Below, one piece after another: positions 1-6,907 of a DNA stretch of 64,000 nucleotides (its first letter is position 1; each line of letters starts with the position of its first letter). Below the pieces are notes generated by a model. The model did no database searches, was not told the DNA's origin, and was given only the letters and a program-made list of their open reading frames with translations. Made by a program: the position numbers and the translations under genes. The DNA comes from Streptomyces termitum (GTDB lineage Bacteria > Actinomycetota > Actinomycetes > Streptomycetales > Streptomycetaceae), in assembly GCF_014650175.1 (NCBI RefSeq), contig NZ_BMUL01000003.1:1-64000 (forward strand), in the 5' to 3' direction.

Positions 1-2
1 CG

Positions 3-446
3 CCCCCCGTCACCACGCCCCCGGTGACCACGCCCCCGGTGACGACCCCGCCGGTCACGACACCCCCGGTCACCACGCCTCCGGTGACCACTCCGCCGGT
101 GACGACGCCCCCCGTCACCACGCCTCCCGTCACCACCCCGCCGGTGACCACGCCCCCGGTCGACTGCGGATACGGCGACGAGGGACCGGACTGCGAGACC
201 ACGCCCCCGGTGACCACCCCGCCCGTCACCACCCCGCCGGTCGACTGCGGTTACGGGGACGAGGGGCCGGACTGCGAGACCACGCCGCCCGTGACCACCC
301 CGCCCACGGACAAGCCCGAACTGCCCCACACGGGCACCGACGACACCGCCCTCTGGGCGGCGGGCGCGGTCAGCGCCGCCCTCATCGTCGGCGGCGCCGT
401 GCTCCAGCTGCGGGGCGGCCGCCTCGTCCGGAGCCGCCGCCACTGA
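3..446 (+). CDS. Sortase-anchored Pro/Thr-repeat surface protein, 3' part (5' end outside window)
   Basis: The reading frame is open from the left edge, so the start and any signal peptide lie outside the window. What remains is a Pro/Thr rod of tandem five-residue TTPPV units, interrupted twice by a cysteine-pair module, DCGYGDEGPDCE. It ends with a sortase sorting signal: LPHTG, a hydrophobic segment around AALIVGGAVL and a basic tail ending RSRRH. The mature protein should be linked covalently to peptidoglycan, with the rod spanning the wall. The GYGD motif recurs in the tail of the chaplin about 1 kb downstream, so a long wall-anchored chaplin-like protein is possible, but no chaplin domain is visible in the part seen. 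Secreted cell-wall anchoring is secure; the specific role is not. Confidence 0.8.
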   Translation, partial: PPVTTPPVTTPPVTTPPVTTPPVTTPPVTTPPVTTPPVTTPPVTTPPVTTPPVDCGYGDEGPDCETTPPVTTPPVTTPPVDCGYGDEGPDCETTPPVTTPPTDKPELPHTGTDDTALWAAGAVSAALIVGGAVLQLRGGRLVRSRRH

Positions 447-508
447 CGTACCGGCGTCCCGGACGCACCGGCGTCCCCGGCGTACCGGCACCCCGCCGTG
501 ACGCCCCC

Positions 509-540
509 GAAGGCCCCCGCCGACACCGGCGGGGGCCTTC
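509..540 (+). terminator. Perfect hairpin terminator after the LPXTG gene
   Basis: A 14-bp perfect stem (509-522 with 527-540) closes a 4-nt ACAC loop about 60 nt after the preceding stop codon. There is no T-run, as is usual for Streptomyces terminators. Confidence 0.7.
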
Positions 541-602
541 CCCGTTGCTGCACATGGGGGAACGGGCCGCGACGTTTCGGCCGAGAGCCTCGTTCTCCAG
601 GC

Positions 603-1115
603 ATGAATCTGCGCTCTCACGCCGGCATGGGCCTCCTCATGACCGCGCTCGCCTCCGTCGCCCTGGCCGCCCCGGCCTCCGCCGTCGAGGCCCCGGTGGT
701 CGTCCCCCTCCAGGGCCTGGAGCCGGTCCTGCCGATGGACGCCCCGACCGTCGCCACCGGCGTCCCCGTCCCGGTGCCCGGCGCCCCCACCGGCTTCCAG
801 AAGGGCACGAGCGCGCTGCCCGACGTCACCCTGCCCAGCGTCCCGCTGGCCGGCACCCTGCCCGAGACCGTCGTGGCGGCCCCGCTCCCCGAGCTGGTGA
901 AGGGCAGCGAGCCCGGCCGGGCGCTGCTCGCCACCCCGCACTCCGAGATGCAGGCCGCCACCCCCGGCGCGGTCCTCGGCACCCCGGTCGAGGCGCCCCG
1001 GGGCAACGGCCTCGGCGGCCTGCCCGACCTCGCCGCGCCGCGCCTCGGCCTCGTCTCCCCGGCGCTCAGCGGCGCCCTCGACTCCCAGCTCGGCCTCGCC
1101 CCCGACCACGGCTGA
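603..1115 (+). CDS. Small secreted protein of unknown function
   Basis: This 170-residue protein has an N-terminal signal peptide (MNLRSH, a hydrophobic stretch, then a likely cleavage at ASA-VEA near residue 31). The mature part is rich in Pro, Leu, Val and Ala and has no Cys or recognisable domain; short phrases such as VPLQGLEPVLP and GLGGLPDLAAPRLGL look like degenerate amphipathic repeats. I chose ATG 603 because the signal peptide begins there. The frame stays open upstream to 498, but that stretch overlaps the terminator hairpin at 509-540. It lies between a wall-anchored protein and a chaplin, so an extracellular or surface role is plausible. Function unknown. Confidence 0.65.
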   Translation: MNLRSHAGMGLLMTALASVALAAPASAVEAPVVVPLQGLEPVLPMDAPTVATGVPVPVPGAPTGFQKGTSALPDVTLPSVPLAGTLPETVVAAPLPELVKGSEPGRALLATPHSEMQAATPGAVLGTPVEAPRGNGLGGLPDLAAPRLGLVSPALSGALDSQLGLAPDHG

Positions 1116-1245
1116 CCCGGCACTCCCCTCCACGCACATATTCGGACTTCCGTGCGATCGCGGTCCGGCCGGGTGAAGACACGATTCTTCCCCGCCACCC
1201 CAAGGGCCGATGGTCGTTGCACCGGAAGGCTTGTCGCATGGCCGC

Positions 1246-1306
1246 GGCCCGCGGACCGGAGGCTCCCGTCGTAATCCGACGGCGGACGCCCTCCGGTCCG
1301 CGGGCC
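1246..1306 (+). other. Large bilobed hairpin in the leader/intergenic region before the chaplin
   Basis: In the 355-nt gap between the small secreted protein and the chaplin, 1246-1262 pairs perfectly with 1290-1306 (17 bp). The loop itself holds a second stem, CCGTCG/CGACGG. It could be the terminator of the upstream gene or a structured element of the chaplin transcript. Apart from this the gap shows no gene. Confidence 0.5.
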
Positions 1307-1470
1307 ATTTCCCCCGCCCCTTTTCCCGCTTCCGCGGGCCGCGCGGGAGGGATTTTCCGATGTTCCCCTTCCCGTTCGGCCCAAAGGCCGTGACCCGGTC
1401 CCCGGTGCGGCGTTTAACGGAAGTGACGGCCGTGATCCCTGCGGTCGCTCGAACCATTCAAGGAGTTCTG

Positions 1471-1764
1471 ATGTCTCGCATCGCCAAGGCCGCCGCCGTT
1501 CTGGCCGGCACCGGTGCCGTCGCCCTCAGCGGAGCCGGTCTGGCCCTCGCCGACTCGGGCGCCGAGGCCGTCGCCGCCCACTCGCCCGGCGTCGCCTCCG
1601 GAAACGCCGTCCAGGCCCCGATCCACGTGCCGCTCAACGTCTGCGGCAACACCGTCAACGTCATCGGCCTGCTGAACCCGGCCTTCGGCAACACCTGCGC
1701 CAACGTCGACGCCCCCGAGGGCGACAACGGCGGTGGCTACGGCGACGGTGGCTACGGCGGCTGA
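1471..1764 (+). CDS. Short chaplin (amyloid-forming aerial-hypha surface protein)
   Basis: This 97-residue secreted protein has a signal peptide ending near ALA-DS (about residue 27), followed by one chaplin domain: SPGVASGNAVQAPIHVPLNV, then CGNTVNVIGLLNPAFGNTC. The two cysteines sit at the usual chaplin positions and form an intramolecular disulfide in the family. Chaplins self-assemble into amyloid fibrils that make aerial hyphae and spores hydrophobic. The start ATG 1471 has AGGAG ten bases upstream. Unusual is the acidic, Gly-rich tail after the domain (DAPEGDNGGGYGDGGYGG), which typical short chaplins lack. An 18-bp terminator follows the stop. Confidence 0.93.
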   Translation: MSRIAKAAAVLAGTGAVALSGAGLALADSGAEAVAAHSPGVASGNAVQAPIHVPLNVCGNTVNVIGLLNPAFGNTCANVDAPEGDNGGGYGDGGYGG

Positions 1765-1779
1765 ACCGGCCCCGCCTCC

Positions 1780-1820
1780 CGCGCGTCCCCCCGGCCCCAC
1801 CAGGGCCGGGGGGACGCGCG
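1780..1820. terminator. Bidirectional terminator between chaplin and tyrosinase
   Basis: A perfect 18-bp inverted repeat (1780-1797 with 1803-1820) with a 5-nt loop lies between the convergent chaplin and tyrosinase genes. It can serve both. Confidence 0.8.
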
Positions 1821-1839
1821 CGTCCGGACCCGCCGTCCG

Positions 1840-2706
1840 TCAGGCGTACCGGTAGAGCTGCGAGTGGTCCGCCATCTCGGCCGGCGTCACGCCCCACGGC
1901 TGCATCGGCTGGTGCCGCGCGATCACCTTCCGGTACTGCGCGTCGCCCACCGGCGGCGGGGTCGCCGGCAGGTACGCGGCCCCCGGATTGCGCTGCTGCC
2001 ACCGGGACCACACCAGGTCCACGAAGGAGTGGTGCAGCCAGAACACCGGATCGTTCACCGAACCGCCGCCCAGCATCAGGCCGCCCACCCAGCGGTGCAC
2101 CCGGTTGTGGATCCGGAAGCGGTCGTTGCCCGAGCCCGGCGCCCAGCCCTCCAGCCGGTTGCGGAAGCCCGACGGGCTCGTCGAGTTCCACGGCGCCGTG
2201 TCGTACGTCCGCTCCCGCATCACCTCCTCCAGCTGGCCCGCCGTCGGCAGCGCGATCGGATCACCCGGCCGGCCCAGGTCCCGGGTCAGGTACGAGACCT
2301 CCGTCATCGCGTACTTCACCGTCCACTTCCCCCCGCCGTACGCGAAGGGGCCGGTGGTGACCCGGAGGTCCGAGCGGCGGCCGTTGCCGCCCATGAAGTC
2401 CTCCGCCCAGATCGACGACGCCGGGCTGTTGTCCCGGGTCCAGTCCCAGTACGGGACCGTCACCGTCCCGTCGATCCGGCGCAGCGCCCGCTCGAACTCC
2501 AGCAGGAAGCGGCGGTGCCACGGCAGGAAGCTCGGCGTCATGTGCGCCGTCCGCAGCCGGCCGCCGCCGTCGGCCGTGTAGTAGTCGATGTGGGTGCGGA
2601 CGAACTCGTCGTACTCGCCCCGCCGCTTCAGTTCGAGCACGGCGGCCACGAACCTCCGGCGCTCGGACGCGGTCAGGTCGCGCTGGTTCTTACGCGTGTA
2701 CACCAC
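1840..2706 (-). CDS. melD2: Tyrosinase (binuclear copper monooxygenase), MelD2 type
   Basis: This 288-residue enzyme oxidises monophenols and o-diphenols to quinones, the first steps of melanin formation. Both copper sites are complete: CuA His39, His55 and His64 (motif PSFLPWHRRFLLEFE) and CuB His200, His204 and His226 (HNRVHRWVGG and NDPVFWLHHSFVD). There is no signal peptide; such enzymes leave the cell with their Tat-exported caddie protein, encoded directly upstream. The GTG start at 2706 overlaps the end of melD1 by 17 bp, indicating translational coupling. The N-terminus VYTRKNQR and the C-terminus SQLYRYA fit my memory of the MelD2 branch rather than classic MelC2. Confidence 0.93.
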   Translation of the reverse strand: MVYTRKNQRDLTASERRRFVAAVLELKRRGEYDEFVRTHIDYYTADGGGRLRTAHMTPSFLPWHRRFLLEFERALRRIDGTVTVPYWDWTRDNSPASSIWAEDFMGGNGRRSDLRVTTGPFAYGGGKWTVKYAMTEVSYLTRDLGRPGDPIALPTAGQLEEVMRERTYDTAPWNSTSPSGFRNRLEGWAPGSGNDRFRIHNRVHRWVGGLMLGGGSVNDPVFWLHHSFVDLVWSRWQQRNPGAAYLPATPPPVGDAQYRKVIARHQPMQPWGVTPAEMADHSQLYRYA

Positions 2707-3091
2707 GCGGGGTGCCTCCCGTCGGTTCGGTGTGGTCGCCGTGCGCCGCCGCGTACCGGGACAGCGGGGCCGACCCCGCCGCGTCCACGGCCGTACGGGT
2801 GGCGGCGAGCGGGGTCGGGCGGGACTCGTAGTGGTCGAGCGGGGTCACCCAGCCGCCGTCGGCGCACCGCATCAGGTGCAGCGGCCGGCCGTCCACCAGG
2901 GCGACCGGCTCGCCGTCGGGACCGGTGAGGCCGCGGATCCGGCGGCCCGCGTACATCTCGTCGAAGGCGTACGGGTCGGTCGCCCGCGCCTCGGGGGCGC
3001 GGACCGCGATCCGGCCGAGGGCGCCGCCGGTGACGGCGGTGACGGCCAGCGCGAAGAGGGACCGGAGGGCGACACGGCGCGGAAAGGGCAT
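2690..3091 (-). CDS. melD1: Tyrosinase cofactor / copper-transfer caddie protein MelD1 (MelC1 family)
   Basis: This 133-residue protein has a twin-arginine-type N-terminus (MPFPRRVALRSLFAL) and the MelC1 core DEMYAGRRIRG followed by VDGRPLHLMR and VTPLDHYES. MelC1 proteins bind apo-tyrosinase, deliver copper to it and carry it through the Tat pathway. The start ATG 3091 is preceded by AGGAG at good spacing; the frame is open further upstream but without this signal sequence. It forms a two-gene operon with the tyrosinase, whose GTG start overlaps its end. The extra C-terminal tail (HGDHTEPTGGTPRGVHA) is His/Gly rich and not conserved as far as I know. Confidence 0.9.
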   Translation of the reverse strand: MPFPRRVALRSLFALAVTAVTGGALGRIAVRAPEARATDPYAFDEMYAGRRIRGLTGPDGEPVALVDGRPLHLMRCADGGWVTPLDHYESRPTPLAATRTAVDAAGSAPLSRYAAAHGDHTEPTGGTPRGVHA

Positions 3092-3226
3092 CGGCGATCT
3101 CCTGGCGTCGACAAGGGGCCTCAGGGCACAACGATGAAAACCCGGGTTCGTTGCGGCCGACATGCCGAGCGGCCCAATGTCGGCCGGATGAGTGAATTCG
3201 GTACGGGGAAAGGGTGGTTGCACCAC

Positions 3227-3232
3227 TAGCAT
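3227..3232 (+). promoter_or_regulatory. -10 box TAGCAT of a probable leaderless transcript (DUF5949 gene)
   Basis: TAGCAT fits the TANNNT -10 consensus and ends 8 nt before ATG 3241. There is no ribosome-binding site between them, so transcription probably starts at or next to the start codon. I see no good -35. Confidence 0.5.
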
Positions 3233-3240
3233 CCCGTTTC

Positions 3241-3744
3241 ATGACCACTTCTCACGTCGTTCCCGAAAGCCGCAGCATCTCCCCGCTGGGCACGCTCACG
3301 GTCATTCCGTGGTCCAGCGAGGCCACCGCGGAATCCGCCGGAACGCCTTTCCTGATGGCCTATTCCCTCGGCGACGGCCGGGACGGACCGGAGGCCGGTC
3401 AGCAGGCCCTGCGCACGGCCCTCGACTCCATGGGCCTCTCCGTCGGCGACCGCCTCTTCGACCTGGAGAAGGACGCCGGCATCAGCGCCACCCTGCTCGT
3501 CGAGGGCGGCTCCGCCGTCCTCACGCTGCCCTTCCTCAAGGTGCAGTGCCCGGTGCCGCCCGAGTGGCAGGCCGCCGCCCGCGAGACCGGCAAGGTGTAC
3601 TTCCTCTGCTCGGTGCGGCCCTGGGCCGAGGGCGTCCCCGGGCAGCCGGTGGACGAGGACCGGCTGCGCGCCTTCGTCTCCGACGAGGCGATGCTCGCGG
3701 ACTGCGCCCACGTCCTGCTGCCGGTCCGGCGCATCCAGGGCTGA
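3241..3744 (+). CDS. DUF5949 family protein
   Basis: This 167-residue soluble protein has no signal peptide or membrane segment. Phrases such as PFLMAYSLGDGRDGPEAG, LLVEGG, QCPVPPEWQAAARETGKVYF and SAHxLLPV-like AHVLLPVRRI match my memory of the Streptomyces DUF5949 family. The biochemical function of that family is unknown. It is divergent from the tyrosinase operon and 17 nt upstream of the VKOR-like gene, so it may be co-transcribed with it. The start ATG 3241 sits 8 nt after a TAGCAT hexamer, suggesting a leaderless mRNA. Confidence 0.75.
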   Translation: MTTSHVVPESRSISPLGTLTVIPWSSEATAESAGTPFLMAYSLGDGRDGPEAGQQALRTALDSMGLSVGDRLFDLEKDAGISATLLVEGGSAVLTLPFLKVQCPVPPEWQAAARETGKVYFLCSVRPWAEGVPGQPVDEDRLRAFVSDEAMLADCAHVLLPVRRIQG

Positions 3745-3761
3745 GCGGAAGGAGCGGCGCG

Positions 3762-4403
3762 ATGACGACGCTCGACGTCCGGGGCACGGTCCCCGGACAG
3801 CGGCGGGCCGGCCGGGAAGCGGACGGCACGATCGGCGCGGGCCGGGGGCTCGCCTGGCTCCTGGTCGTCACCGGGGCGGCCGGCAGCCTGGCCGCCTGGG
3901 TGATCACGATCGACAAGTTCCTCCTCCTGGAGGACCCGGGCTTCCAGCCGGGGTGCAGCCTCAACCCCGTGGTGTCCTGCGGGAACATCATGAAGAGCGC
4001 GCAGGCCGCGGTCTTCGGCTTCCCCAATCCGATGCTCGGCATGGTCACCTACGCCGTCGTCGTCGCGGCCGGCGCCGGGCTCCTCGCCGGGGCCCGGTAC
4101 CGGGGCTGGTTCTGGCTCGGGCTCAACGCCGGGATGCTGTTCGGCGTCGGCTTCTGCACCTGGCTGATGGTCCAGTCGCTGTACGAGATCAACGCCCTGT
4201 GCCTGTGGTGCTGCCTCGCCTGGACGGCGACCCTCACCATGTTCTGGTACGTCACCGCGCACAACGTGCGCACCGGGGTGCTGCCCGCCCCGGCCGCGGT
4301 CCGCGGCTTCCTCGGCGACTTCGCCTTCGCCCCGCCCGTCCTGCACACCGGGATCATCGGGATGCTGATCCTGACCCGCTGGTGGGACTTCTGGACCGGC
4401 TGA
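3762..4403 (+). CDS. Vitamin K epoxide reductase (VKOR) family membrane protein
   Basis: This 213-residue integral membrane protein has about five hydrophobic segments. It carries the VKOR cysteine pairs: a loop pair Cys65 and Cys73 (GCSLNPVVSC) and the active-site CLWC, Cys147 and Cys150, near the end of a membrane helix. In actinobacteria these proteins reoxidise DsbA-like thiol oxidases using menaquinone, supporting disulfide formation outside the membrane. The start ATG 3762 follows GGAAGGAG. The next gene starts one base after its stop, so the two are probably co-transcribed. The N-terminal 25 residues are a basic cytoplasmic extension. Confidence 0.88.
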   Translation: MTTLDVRGTVPGQRRAGREADGTIGAGRGLAWLLVVTGAAGSLAAWVITIDKFLLLEDPGFQPGCSLNPVVSCGNIMKSAQAAVFGFPNPMLGMVTYAVVVAAGAGLLAGARYRGWFWLGLNAGMLFGVGFCTWLMVQSLYEINALCLWCCLAWTATLTMFWYVTAHNVRTGVLPAPAAVRGFLGDFAFAPPVLHTGIIGMLILTRWWDFWTG

Positions 4404-4404
4404 C

Positions 4405-5430
4405 GTGCGCCGTGCTCCGGTGAGGCGGCCGCGCGCGGTGGTCCTGGTGCCGGTCGCGGTGCTGCTGGCGGCGGCGCTGGCGCTGCTGCTGCCCGGCGAC
4501 CGGCTCGCCCCCGGCGCCCGGCACACCGGGACCGGGGCCGCGCCGGTGCCCCTGGCCCGGGTCCCGTCCGGCTTCTTCACCGGCTCCGACGCGGTGGGGG
4601 TGCGGCGGATCGCCGGGGTGGAGGCGTGGCTGGGCGGCACGTCGCTGCGGGTCGGCCACACCTATCTGCCGGGCGACCGCTGGTCGAACATCGAGGGGCA
4701 CCCGGAGCTGTTCGGGCCGTGGGCGCGGTGGAAGGCCGCCGCCCCGGGCCGCCTCTTCGTGCTGAACGTGCCGATGATGGACCGCAACGAGGCCGGGCTT
4801 GCCGACGACGAGGTCCGCGCGGGGCTGCGGCGCGGCGCGGACGGCGCCTTCGACCGGCACTTCCGGGCGCTGGGCGAGGGGCTGGTCGGCGCCGGGCTGG
4901 CCGACGCGGTCCTGGTGCCGGGCTGGGAGATGAACGGCACCACGTACGGCCACCGCTGCGGTCCCGACCCGGCGGCCTGGAAGGCGTACTGGCGGCGGAT
5001 CGCCGGGGTGCTGCGGGCGGTCCCCGGGCAGCGCTTCCGCCTCGACTTCACGCCCAGCCGGGGCCGGGACGCGATCCCGTGGCCGGAGTGCTACCCCGGC
5101 GACGACGTGGTGGACATCATCGGCATGGACGCCTACGACCAGCCGGCCGGGCTCTCCTTCGAGGGGCAGGTCGGCGAGGAGTACGGGCTCGCGCACCACG
5201 TGGCCTTCGCGCGGGCGCACGGCAAGCCCGTCTCGTACCCGGAGTGGGGGCTCTTCCGCAACGGCGACAACCCCGCGTACGTGCGGGGGATGCTCGACTG
5301 GTTCGCCGCCCACCGGCCGGTCTACCAGACGGTCACCGACTACTGCCCGCACGGCGTGTGGGAGTGCCGGGACAATCCGCGCTCGGCCGCGGTGGTCAGG
5401 GGCGCGCTGGGAGCGCCGGCCCGGCCTTGA
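4405..5430 (+). CDS. Secreted or membrane-anchored GH26-like glycoside hydrolase
   Basis: This 341-residue protein has an N-terminal basic patch and one hydrophobic segment (VVLVPVAVLLAAALALLLPG), acting as a signal peptide or anchor. The body reads as a GH26-type TIM barrel. The likely acid/base Glu is in VLVPGWEMNG, and the likely nucleophile Glu in YPEWGLF at the end of a late strand; DIIGMDAYDQP lies between them. GH26 members include beta-mannanases and related endo-hydrolases, and the exact substrate cannot be read. The GTG start lies one nucleotide after the VKOR stop. Its 3' end overlaps the convergent TetR gene by 35 bp. Confidence 0.75.
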   Translation: MRRAPVRRPRAVVLVPVAVLLAAALALLLPGDRLAPGARHTGTGAAPVPLARVPSGFFTGSDAVGVRRIAGVEAWLGGTSLRVGHTYLPGDRWSNIEGHPELFGPWARWKAAAPGRLFVLNVPMMDRNEAGLADDEVRAGLRRGADGAFDRHFRALGEGLVGAGLADAVLVPGWEMNGTTYGHRCGPDPAAWKAYWRRIAGVLRAVPGQRFRLDFTPSRGRDAIPWPECYPGDDVVDIIGMDAYDQPAGLSFEGQVGEEYGLAHHVAFARAHGKPVSYPEWGLFRNGDNPAYVRGMLDWFAAHRPVYQTVTDYCPHGVWECRDNPRSAAVVRGALGAPARP

Positions 5431-5992
5431 GGGTGTCGACCGCGCGGTGCAGCAGGGCGAGCAGGTCGTCGGTGCGGCCGCGCTCGGCCCAGTGGAGGAC
5501 GGCCTCGCGCAGGGCGCCGAGGACGGCCGCGGTGAAGACCCGGACCTCCAGGTCGTCGGGGTCGCGGCCGGTGCGGTCGGCCAGGGCGCGGGCGAGCCGG
5601 CGGCCGGTCTCGGCGGTGGTCTCGGTGAGCCGGGCCCGGACGGCGGGCACCTCGGCCATCAGCCGGCAGCGGAGCCGGAGCTCCGCCGGGTCGGACTCCA
5701 GGGCGCTGCCGACGGCCGCGGCGAGGACCGCGTGGAGCGATTCGAGGGGCTCCTCGCCGGCCGGGCGGGCGCGCAGCAGGGCTTCGAGGCGCTCGTCGTC
5801 CTCGTCGGTGAGGACGACGTCCTCGCGGACCGGGAAGTGGCGGACGACGGTGGAGGGGGAGACCTCGGCCTCGCGGGCGATCCGCTCGATGGTCGCCGCC
5901 TCCCAGCCGTCGGAGGCGGCGATCCGCCGGGCGGCGGCGCGGATCTCCGCCCGGGTCCGCCGCTTCTTCCGTTCCCTCAGTCCGCTCGCCAT
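5396..5992 (-). CDS. TetR/AcrR family transcriptional regulator
   Basis: This 198-residue repressor-type protein has an N-terminal helix-turn-helix, RAEIRAAARRIAASDGWEAA then IARxAEVSPSTVVRHFPVRED, at about residues 12-60. A helical ligand-binding and dimerisation domain follows. The start ATG 5992 gives the usual short basic lead (MASGLRERKKRRT); a CACAAT hexamer lies 6 nt upstream, again suggesting a leaderless mRNA. It is followed, across 17 bp in its upstream direction, by the PAQR gene on the same strand, which it may regulate or follow in one transcript. The 3' end overlaps the convergent glycosidase gene. Confidence 0.88.
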   Translation of the reverse strand: MASGLRERKKRRTRAEIRAAARRIAASDGWEAATIERIAREAEVSPSTVVRHFPVREDVVLTDEDDERLEALLRARPAGEEPLESLHAVLAAAVGSALESDPAELRLRCRLMAEVPAVRARLTETTAETGRRLARALADRTGRDPDDLEVRVFTAAVLGALREAVLHWAERGRTDDLLALLHRAVDTLKAGPALPARP

Positions 5993-6009
5993 GCGTCGAT
6001 TGTGCCCGG

Positions 6010-6708
6010 TCAGGCCTGGTAGGCCACCAGGGAGATGCCGACGTAGTGGACGATGAAGGCGGCGAGGGTGAAGGAGTGGAAGACCTCGTGGAAGCCGAAC
6101 CAGCGGGGGGACGGGTTCGGCCGCTTGAAGCCGTAGACGACGCCGCCCGCGCTGTAGAGCAGCCCGCCGACGACGACGAGGACGAGGACGGCGATGCCGC
6201 CGGTCCGCAGGAAGTCGGGCAGGAAGAAGACGGCGGCCCAGCCCATCGCGATGTAGCAGGGCGTGTAGAGCCAGCGGGGGGCGCCGACCCAGAAGACGCG
6301 GAAGGCGATGCCCGCGGCCGCGGCGGCCCACACCGCCCACATGAGCGGCTTCGCGGTGGAGTCGGGGAGCAGCAGCAGGGTGAGCGGGGTGTAGGTGCCC
6401 GCGATGATCAGGAAGATGTTGGCGTGGTCGAGGCGGCGCAGCACGGCCTCGCCGCGCGGGCCCCAGTTGCCCCGGTGGTAGAGCGCGCTGACGCCGAACA
6501 GCAGGCAGGCGGTGAGGACGTAGATCCCGCAGGCCACCCGGGCGCGCGGGGAGTCGGAGAGGGCGACGAGGACCAGTCCGGCCACGATCACGGCGGGGAA
6601 CATGCCCGCGTGCAGCCAGCCGCGCAGGCGGGGCTTGAGCGGGAGCGACGGGGCCTGGGCGGTCGGTTCGGGCGCGACCGGGGGCGCTCCCGGCGTGGCT
6701 GCAGTCAT
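6010..6708 (-). CDS. trhA: PAQR/hemolysin III family membrane protein (TrhA-like)
   Basis: This 232-residue protein has about seven transmembrane helices. It carries the family signatures SALYHR with RLDHANIFLIIAGTYTP, and FGFHEVFHSFTLAAF near the C-terminus, whose histidines and acidic residues form the metal site of the PAQR superfamily. Bacterial members influence membrane fluidity homeostasis; the older name hemolysin III is historical. The N-terminal 25 residues are Pro/Ala-rich and cytoplasmic. A TACGAT hexamer sits 8 nt upstream of ATG 6708, so the transcript may be leaderless. The TetR gene follows 17 bp downstream. Confidence 0.9.
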   Translation of the reverse strand: MTAATPGAPPVAPEPTAQAPSLPLKPRLRGWLHAGMFPAVIVAGLVLVALSDSPRARVACGIYVLTACLLFGVSALYHRGNWGPRGEAVLRRLDHANIFLIIAGTYTPLTLLLLPDSTAKPLMWAVWAAAAAGIAFRVFWVGAPRWLYTPCYIAMGWAAVFFLPDFLRTGGIAVLVLVVVGGLLYSAGGVVYGFKRPNPSPRWFGFHEVFHSFTLAAFIVHYVGISLVAYQA

Positions 6709-6907
6709 GACACGGAATCGTACCTACGGCCCCGTAGGTCCCGGATATGAGTGGCGATGCTCACGTGTGCACCCCCCTGGACATATGGGCGCTTCGGGCG
6801 GATGATCAAATGAGTGTGGTCGGCACCGGATGAGCAGCTACGACGCATCCGGGTCGCAGCCCCCACGGGGCATACAGCGAAAAAACACCCCTCGACAAGG
6901 AGCGATC

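Noticed and set aside
24..300. Regular repeats resembling a CRISPR array
   Set aside because: The 15-bp period is in frame, encodes TTPPV throughout and has no unique spacers.
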